This document shows, one piece after another, positions 6,756 to 13,420 of a DNA stretch of 22,085 nucleotides. Source of the stretch: Bacillota bacterium (GTDB lineage Bacteria; Bacillota; Clostridia; Peptostreptococcales; Anaerovoracaceae); contig JAQXSU010000315.1 of the NCBI GenBank assembly GCA_029219125.1, positions 1 to 22,085 on the forward strand, given 5' to 3'. A program made the position numbers and the translations under genes. Every line of letters starts with the position of its first letter. Position 1 is the first letter of the stretch. Under the pieces are notes generated by a model. That model worked only from the letters and a program-made list of their open reading frames with translations. It did not search any database and was not told where the DNA came from.

Positions 6756-7121
6756 TTACTTCATCCTGCTGCCATCTTCATAAATTCGGATCATCTGACT
6801 GACACCTTTCAGCTGTTCTTTGCTGCACTTACTTAATGCGGCATTTATTTCCTCGCGAAAAAGAGCGGTTTCCTCGTCCTCTTCTTCCTGTATTTTCCCT
6901 GCTAAAAAATAATCTGCGGAAGTTTGAAGAACCTGACTCATTTTATACAGCGTTTCCAGAGACATTCCTCTGTGTCCATATTCAATATCAGTAATAAACT
7001 GACTGGATACTTCAATTTTTTCCGCCAGCTGTTCCCGGCTCAGTCCATAATAATCTCGCCGAAGCCGCACTCTTCGTCCGATTTCCTTTTGATTCAATAC
7101 TTTTTCTCTGTTTTCAGCCAT
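6756..7121 (-). CDS. XRE-family helix-turn-helix regulator
   Basis: 121 residues. Seen: an HTH_3/Cro-C1 domain at about 12-66 (RVRLRRDYYGLSREQLAEKIEVSSQFITDIE in pieces, with the recognition helix around SSQFITDIEYG), then an acidic stretch (EEEDEE, about 79-84) and a C-terminal helix that may mediate dimerisation. The ATG at 7121 follows GAGGAG by about 10 nt. First gene of the three-gene unit with the sigma and anti-sigma genes, and divergent from another XRE gene; the 248-bp gap between them holds a perfect inverted repeat. Likely a repressor of its own operon (inference from context). Confidence 0.9.
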   Translation of the reverse strand: MAENREKVLNQKEIGRRVRLRRDYYGLSREQLAEKIEVSSQFITDIEYGHRGMSLETLYKMSQVLQTSADYFLAGKIQEEEDEETALFREEINAALSKCSKEQLKGVSQMIRIYEDGSRMK

Positions 7122-7203
7122 CCGAAATAGTCTCCTCTTTCATTCCGCGCTTCACCCGGAAAGTCTCTTCTATAAAGCATACTGGGAAACACTTCGGCTC
7201 AAC

Positions 7204-7220
7204 ATATGCTGTAAGCATAT
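7204..7220. promoter_or_regulatory. Inverted repeat, candidate operator between divergent XRE genes
   Basis: ATATGCT-GTA-AGCATAT is a perfect 7-bp inverted repeat with a 3-bp centre, a size typical of XRE dimers. A related half-site AGCATA lies about 27 bp to the left in the 7170s. No T-run follows, so it is not a terminator. No strong -35/-10 pair was recognised for either gene in 7122-7369, which otherwise holds nothing I can name. Confidence 0.5.
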
Positions 7221-7369
7221 TTTATCAGCTGACAGCCTAAAAAGTGCAGATTATCCGAAAAACTCCGCAGATTCTGCAACGAAAGACAGAGTTGAAAGCC
7301 TCTGTTACAACAGAAGGGGCATGGATGAGACGGGGACTGAAGATTCAAAAAAAAGGAGAACGAAACGAG

Positions 7370-7777
7370 ATGAAGTATAATACCCAGATGCGTCTGGCAT
7401 CAAATCTGAAACGTCTGCGTGTGAGTTATGGTTTCAGCCAGAAGGAGCTGGCTGAACGCCTGCAGATCGACCGGTCGCTGTATGCCCTGTACGAAAGCGG
7501 GAAACGCTGCCCTGATCCGGAACTGCTGTATGATGTGGCACGTATTTTCGGCATTCGGATGGAGATTCTGCTGGACTCCGATCCTGAAAGTGTAGCCAGC
7601 CAGGCAGACTGTTCCAAACTCTGCGGTGCAGAAGATCTGCGGCTTCTGTCCATTTACAGGAGACTGTCTCCCTTTTCCAAGGGACTGCTTATGGAGCGGG
7701 CAGAGCTGTTGGAGATGACCGATCGAATACGATTGGAACAGAAAAAGGCTTGCCGCTGCGTGAAGCAGAAGGATTAG
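7370..7777 (+). CDS. XRE-family helix-turn-helix regulator
   Basis: 135 residues from the ATG at 7370, chosen because AAGGAG lies about 11 nt upstream; an in-frame ATG at 7244 would add 42 residues lacking domain character. Seen: HTH_3 domain at about 8-63 (NLKRLRVSYGFSQKELAERL, then recognition helix IDRSLYALYESG), followed by a helical C-terminal region with SPFSKGLLMERAELLEM that may dimerise, and a basic tail containing CRC. It is not closely similar to the neighbouring XRE protein, though both have the same domain. It converges on the ClC gene with only 27 bp between the stops and no plus-strand terminator of its own. It may regulate the divergent sigma operon or itself through the 7204-7220 palindrome (inference). 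Confidence 0.88.
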   Translation: MKYNTQMRLASNLKRLRVSYGFSQKELAERLQIDRSLYALYESGKRCPDPELLYDVARIFGIRMEILLDSDPESVASQADCSKLCGAEDLRLLSIYRRLSPFSKGLLMERAELLEMTDRIRLEQKKACRCVKQKD

Positions 7778-7785
7778 AAAAGCGC

Positions 7786-7817
7786 AAAAAAAGAAAGGGG
7801 CCATCTAACCGATGGCC
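7786..7817 (-). terminator. Intrinsic terminator overlapping the ClC stop codon
   Basis: On the minus strand GGCCATC (7811-7817) pairs with GATGGCC (7799-7805) across a 5-nt loop, then CC-TTTC-TTTTTTT follows. The first arm encodes the last codons before the TAG, and the stop lies in the loop and second arm. It would end the 15.2-7.8 kb minus-strand run of genes. Confidence 0.85.
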
Positions 7818-9391
7818 ACCGATTTACACAGCTGATCCAGCTGGTCCTCCAGCTCCGCAGCGAAAAATTCATCACACAAAAGTATCAGCTTATCTCCGGC
7901 TTCCAGAATGGTAGAACCGTTGGGCACAAATTCCTTTTCGTCTCTGAGGATTGAAACGACCAGGCAGCCTGCAGGAAGATTTACCGCCGCCAGGCTTTTT
8001 TCGGCAACCTGTGATCCGAGATAAACTTCGCTTTCAATGAGAACCTTATTGGTTCTCTTCGGTTTTTTGCTTACGCCGCCTGACAGCATCCGGTTCAGAA
8101 GCTGATCGTAAACCGGCTGTCCTTTCAGCAGTTCCGCAGTCAGATAGGCGGTCAGCGAAACCAGGGACAACCCCAGCAGATTCCCCAGGGAACCTGTCAT
8201 TTCACTGATAAGGATGATTCCGGTGATGGGAGCACGGACAATAGCTGAAAAGTATCCTGCCATGCCGAGAATCACAAAATTGCTGATATAGGTTTCCTCA
8301 AATCCGAACAGAGGACTGACCGCCTCCGTAAACAGGCCGCCGCTGATGGAGCCCAGAACCAGCAGCGGAAGGAAAATCCCGCCCGGTGCTCCGGTACCGA
8401 AGCTGAATCCGGAAAAGAGGAATTTGATGACCAGTATGACAGCAAGCAGCTTCAGCGGGAAGGAGCCTGCCGCCGTTTCACCCACCAGATGGTGGCCGCT
8501 TCCCAGCATCTCCGGCCACAGGACCGCCAGGATTACTACCAGAATAAAAGGAATCGCGGCTTTCAGCCATACCGGCTTCAAACGTCCATAAAAGTCCTGC
8601 ATGAATGCAATGCTGCGGTTGTAGAATACTCCGAACGCACCCAGCACGATACCAAGCAATGCTACCATCCAGTAACGGGACAGAGGCAGCTCAAGAATAT
8701 CTCCGAAATCGAAGACCGGTGTCAGCCCAAAGATGGAGGATGCGATACAGTCGGCACAAATGGCTGCCGCCATGGTGGAAAGCAGTACTTCACGGGAAAA
8801 ATTCTTATGTAATTCTTCAAGCACGAAGACGACTCCGGCAAGAGGTGCACCGAAGGCTGCCGCAAGACCTGCACCGGCTCCGCAGCTCATCAGCATTTTT
8901 TCTTCCGTGCGCAGCCGGTTGGTGAGACGGGAAAAGCCCTTTCCCACCATGGCACCCAGCTGAATACTCGGACCCTCCCTGCCCAGGGACAGACCGCCGC
9001 CGATGGCAGCCACACCGCCCAGAAATTTCGCCAGGATGACCTGAAGCCAGTTAGCATTAATGTGCCCCCGAAGTTCCCCTTTTACCTGAGGTATTCCACT
9101 GCCGGAGCAGAGAGGTTCCCGCTTCAGGCAAAAGACCACCACAACCGAAAGGAACAGCAGAATAAAGATTCCGCAGATGGAAAGCAGCACGCTCTCTTCT
9201 GCTGCAGCGATGTATAAATTGCGAATCTCCTCTGCCTTCTGAAGGGCAAATCGAAAAAGTCCCACCACAATTCCCACCAGAATGCCTACGGCAACGCCCT
9301 GCAGCAGTAGCTGATACTTAAACTGTTCTTTTCGTTCAATCGTTTCCCTGGTGACGCTGTCTCTGCGCCTCCGGCTTGTTTTTTTACTCAT
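7805..9391 (-). CDS. ClC-type Cl-/H+ antiporter with C-terminal TrkA-C domain
   Basis: An inner-membrane chloride/proton exchanger. Seen: 528 residues, about 30 basic residues before the first helix and many transmembrane helices; selectivity motif GSGIP (97-101); GREGP with the gating Glu139; LEEL with Glu193 at the position of the intracellular proton glutamate (E203 in E. coli ClC); GAPGGIFLP; and a Tyr in GQPVYDQLL matching E. coli Y445. These residues together predict a Cl-/H+ antiporter, not a channel and not a fluoride-type CLC. The last ~75 residues form a TrkA-C (RCK-C) ligand-binding domain with GDKLILLCDE. The ATG at 9391 has only a weak SD (AGG). Last gene of the minus-strand cluster, 45 bp after the DUF1846 gene. 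Confidence 0.95.
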   Translation of the reverse strand: MSKKTSRRRRDSVTRETIERKEQFKYQLLLQGVAVGILVGIVVGLFRFALQKAEEIRNLYIAAAEESVLLSICGIFILLFLSVVVVFCLKREPLCSGSGIPQVKGELRGHINANWLQVILAKFLGGVAAIGGGLSLGREGPSIQLGAMVGKGFSRLTNRLRTEEKMLMSCGAGAGLAAAFGAPLAGVVFVLEELHKNFSREVLLSTMAAAICADCIASSIFGLTPVFDFGDILELPLSRYWMVALLGIVLGAFGVFYNRSIAFMQDFYGRLKPVWLKAAIPFILVVILAVLWPEMLGSGHHLVGETAAGSFPLKLLAVILVIKFLFSGFSFGTGAPGGIFLPLLVLGSISGGLFTEAVSPLFGFEETYISNFVILGMAGYFSAIVRAPITGIILISEMTGSLGNLLGLSLVSLTAYLTAELLKGQPVYDQLLNRMLSGGVSKKPKRTNKVLIESEVYLGSQVAEKSLAAVNLPAGCLVVSILRDEKEFVPNGSTILEAGDKLILLCDEFFAAELEDQLDQLCKSVAIG

Positions 9392-9436
9392 TTTCTTACC
9401 TAAAATCCTTATAAACTACATGCATTGCCGAATTCA

Positions 9437-10951
9437 TTATGAAAAATACAGATTGGTCGTCACATATTCCGGATCACAGGTCACGTCGATGCCCATGCTT
9501 CGCAGCGTCTGCTCGTCACGATCGCTGAGGATGGCGGTGCAGTGTGCCTTGCAGCCCTGCAGCTTCTCCAGCATCTTCACCGCTTTGTCTGCGCAGGAAT
9601 TTGTTTCTGCGGAAATGCACAGCGCTGTCAGCACCTCCTCCAGATTCAGGCTTGTCCGGTCATGATGAAGCACATCGTCTTTCAGCTGCTGAATGCTGCT
9701 GAACACGTTCGGTGCGATCAGGTACAGATCGTCCGGGATACCTCCCAGCTTTTTCACTGCATTGAGGACTGCAGCACCTGCTGCGGCCATTCTGTGGGAG
9801 CTCCTGCCGGTTACAATGGAGCCGTCCGGCATTTCGATGGCCATGGCTACCATATTCAGATACTTCGGATCCAGGCTCCGCTTGTACTCTGCGTATTCCC
9901 GTGCCGGCTGCACCACGGCCCGGTCTTCTTCCGAGGCATTGACTTCTTTCATCAGAAGCTCAGACCGTTCCAGCGTTGCTTCCGTAATTTTTCCTTTTTT
10001 ATAATCGCATTTGGCGATCATGAACCGGCGGATGATCTCCTGAACAGCAGCCTCCCGCACGGCTTCGTCATCATAGATGCCGAAGCCCACACGGTTGACA
10101 CCCATATCCGTCGGGGATTTATACTCTGCCTCTTCCCCGGTAATCTTTTCGATGATTCGCTTTACGACCGGAAAAACCTCCAGATCCCGGTTGTAATTCA
10201 CTGCCTTTTCGCCGTATGCCTCCAGGTGGAAGGAGTCGATCATATTCACATCTCTCAGATCGGCCGTCGCCGCCTCATAAGCGATATTTACAGGATGCTT
10301 CAGCGGCAGATTCCAGATCGGGAAGGTTTCAAACTTTGCATAACGCACCTTCCTGCCCTGCCGAAACTCATGATACAGCTGTGACAGACAGGTGGCCAGC
10401 TTGCCGGAACCGCCGCCCGGGCCGGTAACCACTACCAGCGGTTTGGTCACTTCGATATACGGATTGGCTCCGTATCCCTCTTCACTGACGATGGTGTCCA
10501 CATCCGTTGGATAACCTTTGGTATAGCAGTGCTTATAGGTTCTGATCCCCCGGCGTTCCAGCTTATTGATAAACATATTGACGGCCGGCGCATCCTCATA
10601 GCGGGTCACAACCACGCTGTTGATTTTCAGATCATGCTTCCTGAAGATATCGATCAGCCGCAGCACCTCCAGATCGTAGGTGATGCCGAAATCCTGCCGG
10701 GTCTTGCTGTTTACGATATCGCCGGAATAGATGCAGATAATGATTTCAGCCTGCTCCTTCATCTTCTCCAGCAGCTTAATCTTGGCATTTTCATCGAATC
10801 CCGGCAAAACCCGCATGGCATGCTTATCGTGAACCAGTTTGCCGCCGAACTCCAGATACAGACGCTGGCTGTTTCCGTGACCGATTCGCTCTCTGATGTA
10901 CTTGGTCTGTTCTTCAATGTACTTTTCCGGATCAAAACCTTTTCTCACCAT
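9437..10951 (-). CDS. DUF1846 family protein, predicted nucleotide-binding
   Basis: 504 residues matching the DUF1846 family in full; no biochemical role is established that I know. Seen: opening MVRKGFDPEKYIEEQT; a conserved region KHAMRVLPGFDENAK; a P-loop-like GPGGGSGK (177-184) in a beta-strand/loop/helix context (PLVVVTGPGGGSGK); and a C-terminal part with a Ser/His-containing VTGRSSHRMAAAGAA. The family has structural-genomics structures and is common in Clostridia and streptococci. The ATG at 10951 follows GAGGAG by about 12 nt, a long spacing. It lies 49 bp after DUF1934 and 45 bp before clc in the same direction. Cytoplasmic; no membrane segment. Confidence 0.9.
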   Translation of the reverse strand: MVRKGFDPEKYIEEQTKYIRERIGHGNSQRLYLEFGGKLVHDKHAMRVLPGFDENAKIKLLEKMKEQAEIIICIYSGDIVNSKTRQDFGITYDLEVLRLIDIFRKHDLKINSVVVTRYEDAPAVNMFINKLERRGIRTYKHCYTKGYPTDVDTIVSEEGYGANPYIEVTKPLVVVTGPGGGSGKLATCLSQLYHEFRQGRKVRYAKFETFPIWNLPLKHPVNIAYEAATADLRDVNMIDSFHLEAYGEKAVNYNRDLEVFPVVKRIIEKITGEEAEYKSPTDMGVNRVGFGIYDDEAVREAAVQEIIRRFMIAKCDYKKGKITEATLERSELLMKEVNASEEDRAVVQPAREYAEYKRSLDPKYLNMVAMAIEMPDGSIVTGRSSHRMAAAGAAVLNAVKKLGGIPDDLYLIAPNVFSSIQQLKDDVLHHDRTSLNLEEVLTALCISAETNSCADKAVKMLEKLQGCKAHCTAILSDRDEQTLRSMGIDVTCDPEYVTTNLYFS

Positions 10952-11000
10952 GATATCTTTCTTCTCCTCTTTCCTTTCGCTTTCTGCTTACATTCTCCGC

Positions 11001-11426
11001 TTACATTACTTTTATTTCTATTCGGTTTTTTCCTTCAGCCATGCCCTGCAGGCTCACGTCATAGCAGATGGCAATGACGCCGCTTAAGGTTTCCATATCA
11101 AAATGATTATCGACAGAACGGGTCAGCACCTCGATATCCATCGGTCCGTAAGGAGTATCATACGTACTGCAGAATCTCTGATTCTTTTCGAAATACAGTT
11201 CGCTGCCGCTGCCTCCCTCTCCGATCCGCTTCAGCCGCAGTGTATCTCCGGAAAGCTTCAGTGTGGTCTTGCAGCCCTCCATGCCGGATACCTCGCTTTC
11301 ATCGTAAATCATATACACTGCATTGTTTCTCTGATAAAGCTTTCCGTCTGTGATAAACTCCATCTGATCTTCTTCATGGTTTTCATAAACCTGCTTCCCG
11401 GTGATTTTTATCGTAATATCTCTCAT
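11001..11426 (-). CDS. DUF1934 (YwiB-like) beta-barrel protein
   Basis: 141 residues of the DUF1934 family, a small calycin-like beta-barrel of unknown ligand. Seen: alternating beta-strand pattern throughout, with the typical TDGKLYQRNNAVYMIYDESEVSG in pieces, a strand with LYFEKNQRFCSTYDTPYGPMD, and the closing ICYDVSLQG. No signal peptide or membrane segment. The ATG lies inside the 3' end of ddl (44-bp overlap in another frame), and only a weak SD precedes it, so translation is probably coupled to ddl. In other Firmicutes this family often sits beside cell-wall or tRNA-synthetase genes; here ddl is its partner. Confidence 0.85.
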   Translation of the reverse strand: MRDITIKITGKQVYENHEEDQMEFITDGKLYQRNNAVYMIYDESEVSGMEGCKTTLKLSGDTLRLKRIGEGGSGSELYFEKNQRFCSTYDTPYGPMDIEVLTRSVDNHFDMETLSGVIAICYDVSLQGMAEGKNRIEIKVM

Positions 11427-12462
11427 ACCCTGTTTCTATAATCCTTTCCAGAAGTTTGTCGTATTCCAGGCCGGTTTCCTTCCACAGCAGAGGAAACATG
11501 CTGTATTTCGTACATCCCGGCAGCGTGTTGATTTCATTCAGATATATTTTTCCTGTTTCTTTTTCGATGAAAAAGTCCACTCTGGCGTAACCGTCTCCGT
11601 CGATTGCCTTATAGGCCTTTAAGGCCAGTTGCTGAATTTCCCGGGTAGTATCTTCCGGCAGGCTGGCGGGAATGGACATGGCAGAAACTCCGTCGGTGTA
11701 CTTGGCGGTATAGTCATAGAATTCACCGCCCGAAAGAATTTCACCCACTGCGGCGACTTCCGGGAACTCGCTGCCTATAACAGCGGTTTCCACCTCCCTG
11801 CAGGAAACACCCTCTTCAATGATGATTCTCCGGTCATAGCGTGCCGCCAGTTCCATTGCCCTTTGCAGCGAATCACTGTCTGCGGCTTTGCTGATTCCTA
11901 CGCTGGATCCCATATTCGCCGGCTTGACGAAACAAGGATATCCGATCTCTTCCTCCACCCTGGCACGAATCTCTTCCGGTACTGTCTGAATCTGATATCT
12001 GCTCACCAGCAGGTGACGGCATACCGGCAGCCCGTGACGGAGAAACACATCCTTGGCCAGCGCCTTATCCATGGCCACAGCTGATGCCAGCACGCCGCAG
12101 CCGCCATAAGGAATATCCGCCATTTCCAGCAGTCCCTGCAGCTTTCCATCTTCACAGTAGGGTCCATGTACCACCGGCAGAGCGAAATCCATCACCTCCG
12201 TCAGCCGGCTCAGATCCAGCGGAACCGCCGTTTCTTCCCAGCTGCCGTCTTCAATGGCCTGCACCGGACCATCATACAGAAGCCATTTTCCTTTTTTCGT
12301 GATGCCGATATACACCAGCTCAAACTTTTCCCGGTTCATGGCCCGGATTACAGATGCCGCCGACAGAAGAGATACTTCATGCTCACCGGATCTCCCCCCG
12401 AAGATAATGCCGATCCGCTTTCTCTCCGCCTGCGGTACCTCAGACGTCTTATATAAATCCAT
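11383..12462 (-). CDS. ddl: D-alanine--D-alanine ligase
   Basis: Makes D-Ala-D-Ala for the peptidoglycan pentapeptide, ATP-dependent, in the cytoplasm. Seen: 359 residues; IIFGGRSGEHEVSLLSA (about 18-34), HGPYCEDGKLQGLLE, YGGCGVLASAVAMDK, the ATP-grasp region KPANMGSSVGI, the omega-loop YDYTAKYTD typical of D-Ala rather than D-Lac ligases, and the magnesium-binding RVDFF...LNEINTLPGCT. Start: ATG at 12462, 8 nt after AAGGAGG; a TTG two codons upstream is too close to that SD. It follows hslO by 34 bp and overlaps the DUF1934 gene by 44 bp. The omega-loop gives no hint of intrinsic vancomycin resistance. Confidence 0.96.
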   Translation of the reverse strand: MDLYKTSEVPQAERKRIGIIFGGRSGEHEVSLLSAASVIRAMNREKFELVYIGITKKGKWLLYDGPVQAIEDGSWEETAVPLDLSRLTEVMDFALPVVHGPYCEDGKLQGLLEMADIPYGGCGVLASAVAMDKALAKDVFLRHGLPVCRHLLVSRYQIQTVPEEIRARVEEEIGYPCFVKPANMGSSVGISKAADSDSLQRAMELAARYDRRIIIEEGVSCREVETAVIGSEFPEVAAVGEILSGGEFYDYTAKYTDGVSAMSIPASLPEDTTREIQQLALKAYKAIDGDGYARVDFFIEKETGKIYLNEINTLPGCTKYSMFPLLWKETGLEYDKLLERIIETGYERYYDKNHREAGL

Positions 12463-12470
12463 ACGCAATG

Positions 12471-12477
12471 CCTCCTT
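12471..12477 (-). promoter_or_regulatory. Shine-Dalgarno of ddl
   Basis: AAGGAGG lies 8 nt before the ATG at 12462 and only 2 nt before the in-frame TTG at 12468. It therefore fixes the ATG as start. The layout AAGGAGG-CATTG-nn-ATG is the same as before hbd. Confidence 0.85.
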
Positions 12478-12496
12478 TTGCTTTCTGTCTTCTATA

Positions 12497-13420
12497 TTAT
12501 GCCTTCTCCACGCTGCTCAGAATGCTCTGCAGATGTGCCTTGTCGAAATGGTATGCCTTGCGGCAGAACTGGCAGACCAGTTCTGCCTGCCCGTCTTCTT
12601 CTATAATCTCCCGAAGATCCTTTGGGCCAATGGTCATGAGAACCTGCTCCAGCCGTTCTTCAGAACAGTCGCAGACCCATGTCAGATCCCGTATTTCCAG
12701 TACTTCTGTCTGATATTCCTCCGGCAGATCCCGGAACGTATGCCGCAGGAGGTCCGTGACCAGGCCTTCCTCACTGCGCACCTGACCGGCTGCCAGTACC
12801 TCTTCGATCAGAGTAGTCACCGGCTTCATCTTTCCGATGACTTCCTCCAGGGCGTCCACCGCTCCCTCTTCTGCATCCGGCAGCATCTGGATGATCATGC
12901 CGCCGCTGCAGCGGACCGAATAGTCCGTATCGATCTTCACTCCAAGAGAGATTGCCGTATTCTGCTGCTCCGAAATATAATAGTAAGCGGTCAGATCCTC
13001 GGCAATCTCGCCCGAAACCAGTGCGATTTTCCCGATATACGGCTCCCGCAGACCGAGATCCTTGATCACCGTCAGTTCTCCCACGCCCAGGGAACCGCCC
13101 ACGTCCAGCTTGCCGTCAGGCCGCAGCGGCAGGTCCACATCCGGATTGGCAATAAAGCCCTTCACATGTCCGTTTCCGTCGGCCGTGGCCAGAATCTGCT
13201 GCGCCGGACCATCTCCCTTGAAAAGTACCGTCAGCTTATCGCTTTCGTTTTTCAGAAGCAGTCCCATCAGGCCGGTACCGGTCAGCACTCTTCCCAGTCC
13301 TGCCGTGGCCACCGGTGTGGTTTCATGAATTTTTCTGGCTGTTTCCACCAGATCCGTAGAAATGGTCATATATACCCGGAAAGATCCGCTTTTATCTATC
13401 GCAGTTACTACTTTACTCAT
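12497..13420 (-). CDS. hslO: Redox-regulated chaperone Hsp33
   Basis: A cytoplasmic holdase activated by oxidation of a zinc-bound four-Cys centre. Seen: 307 residues, slightly above the usual ~290; an N-terminal substrate-binding domain with TTPVATAGLGRVLTGTGLMG, the conserved FKGDGPAQQI and NPDVDLPLRPDGKLDV; and a C-terminal redox switch with Cys250-x-Cys252 and Cys283-x-x-Cys286, all four present. The ATG at 13420 overlaps the end of the phosphohexomutase gene by 8 bp (the shared ATGAGTAA), so translation is probably coupled. The SD AGAGGAG lies about 10 nt upstream, within that gene. A very long plus-strand frame opposite this gene is a shadow. Confidence 0.96.
   Translation of the reverse strand: MSKVVTAIDKSGSFRVYMTISTDLVETARKIHETTPVATAGLGRVLTGTGLMGLLLKNESDKLTVLFKGDGPAQQILATADGNGHVKGFIANPDVDLPLRPDGKLDVGGSLGVGELTVIKDLGLREPYIGKIALVSGEIAEDLTAYYYISEQQNTAISLGVKIDTDYSVRCSGGMIIQMLPDAEEGAVDALEEVIGKMKPVTTLIEEVLAAGQVRSEEGLVTDLLRHTFRDLPEEYQTEVLEIRDLTWVCDCSEERLEQVLMTIGPKDLREIIEEDGQAELVCQFCRKAYHFDKAHLQSILSSVEKA

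Noticed and set aside
11383..12462. Ddl as a D-Ala-D-Lac (vancomycin-resistance type) ligase
   Set aside because: The omega-loop reads AKYTD as in D-Ala-D-Ala ligases and no vanH, vanX or vanRS-like gene is near.
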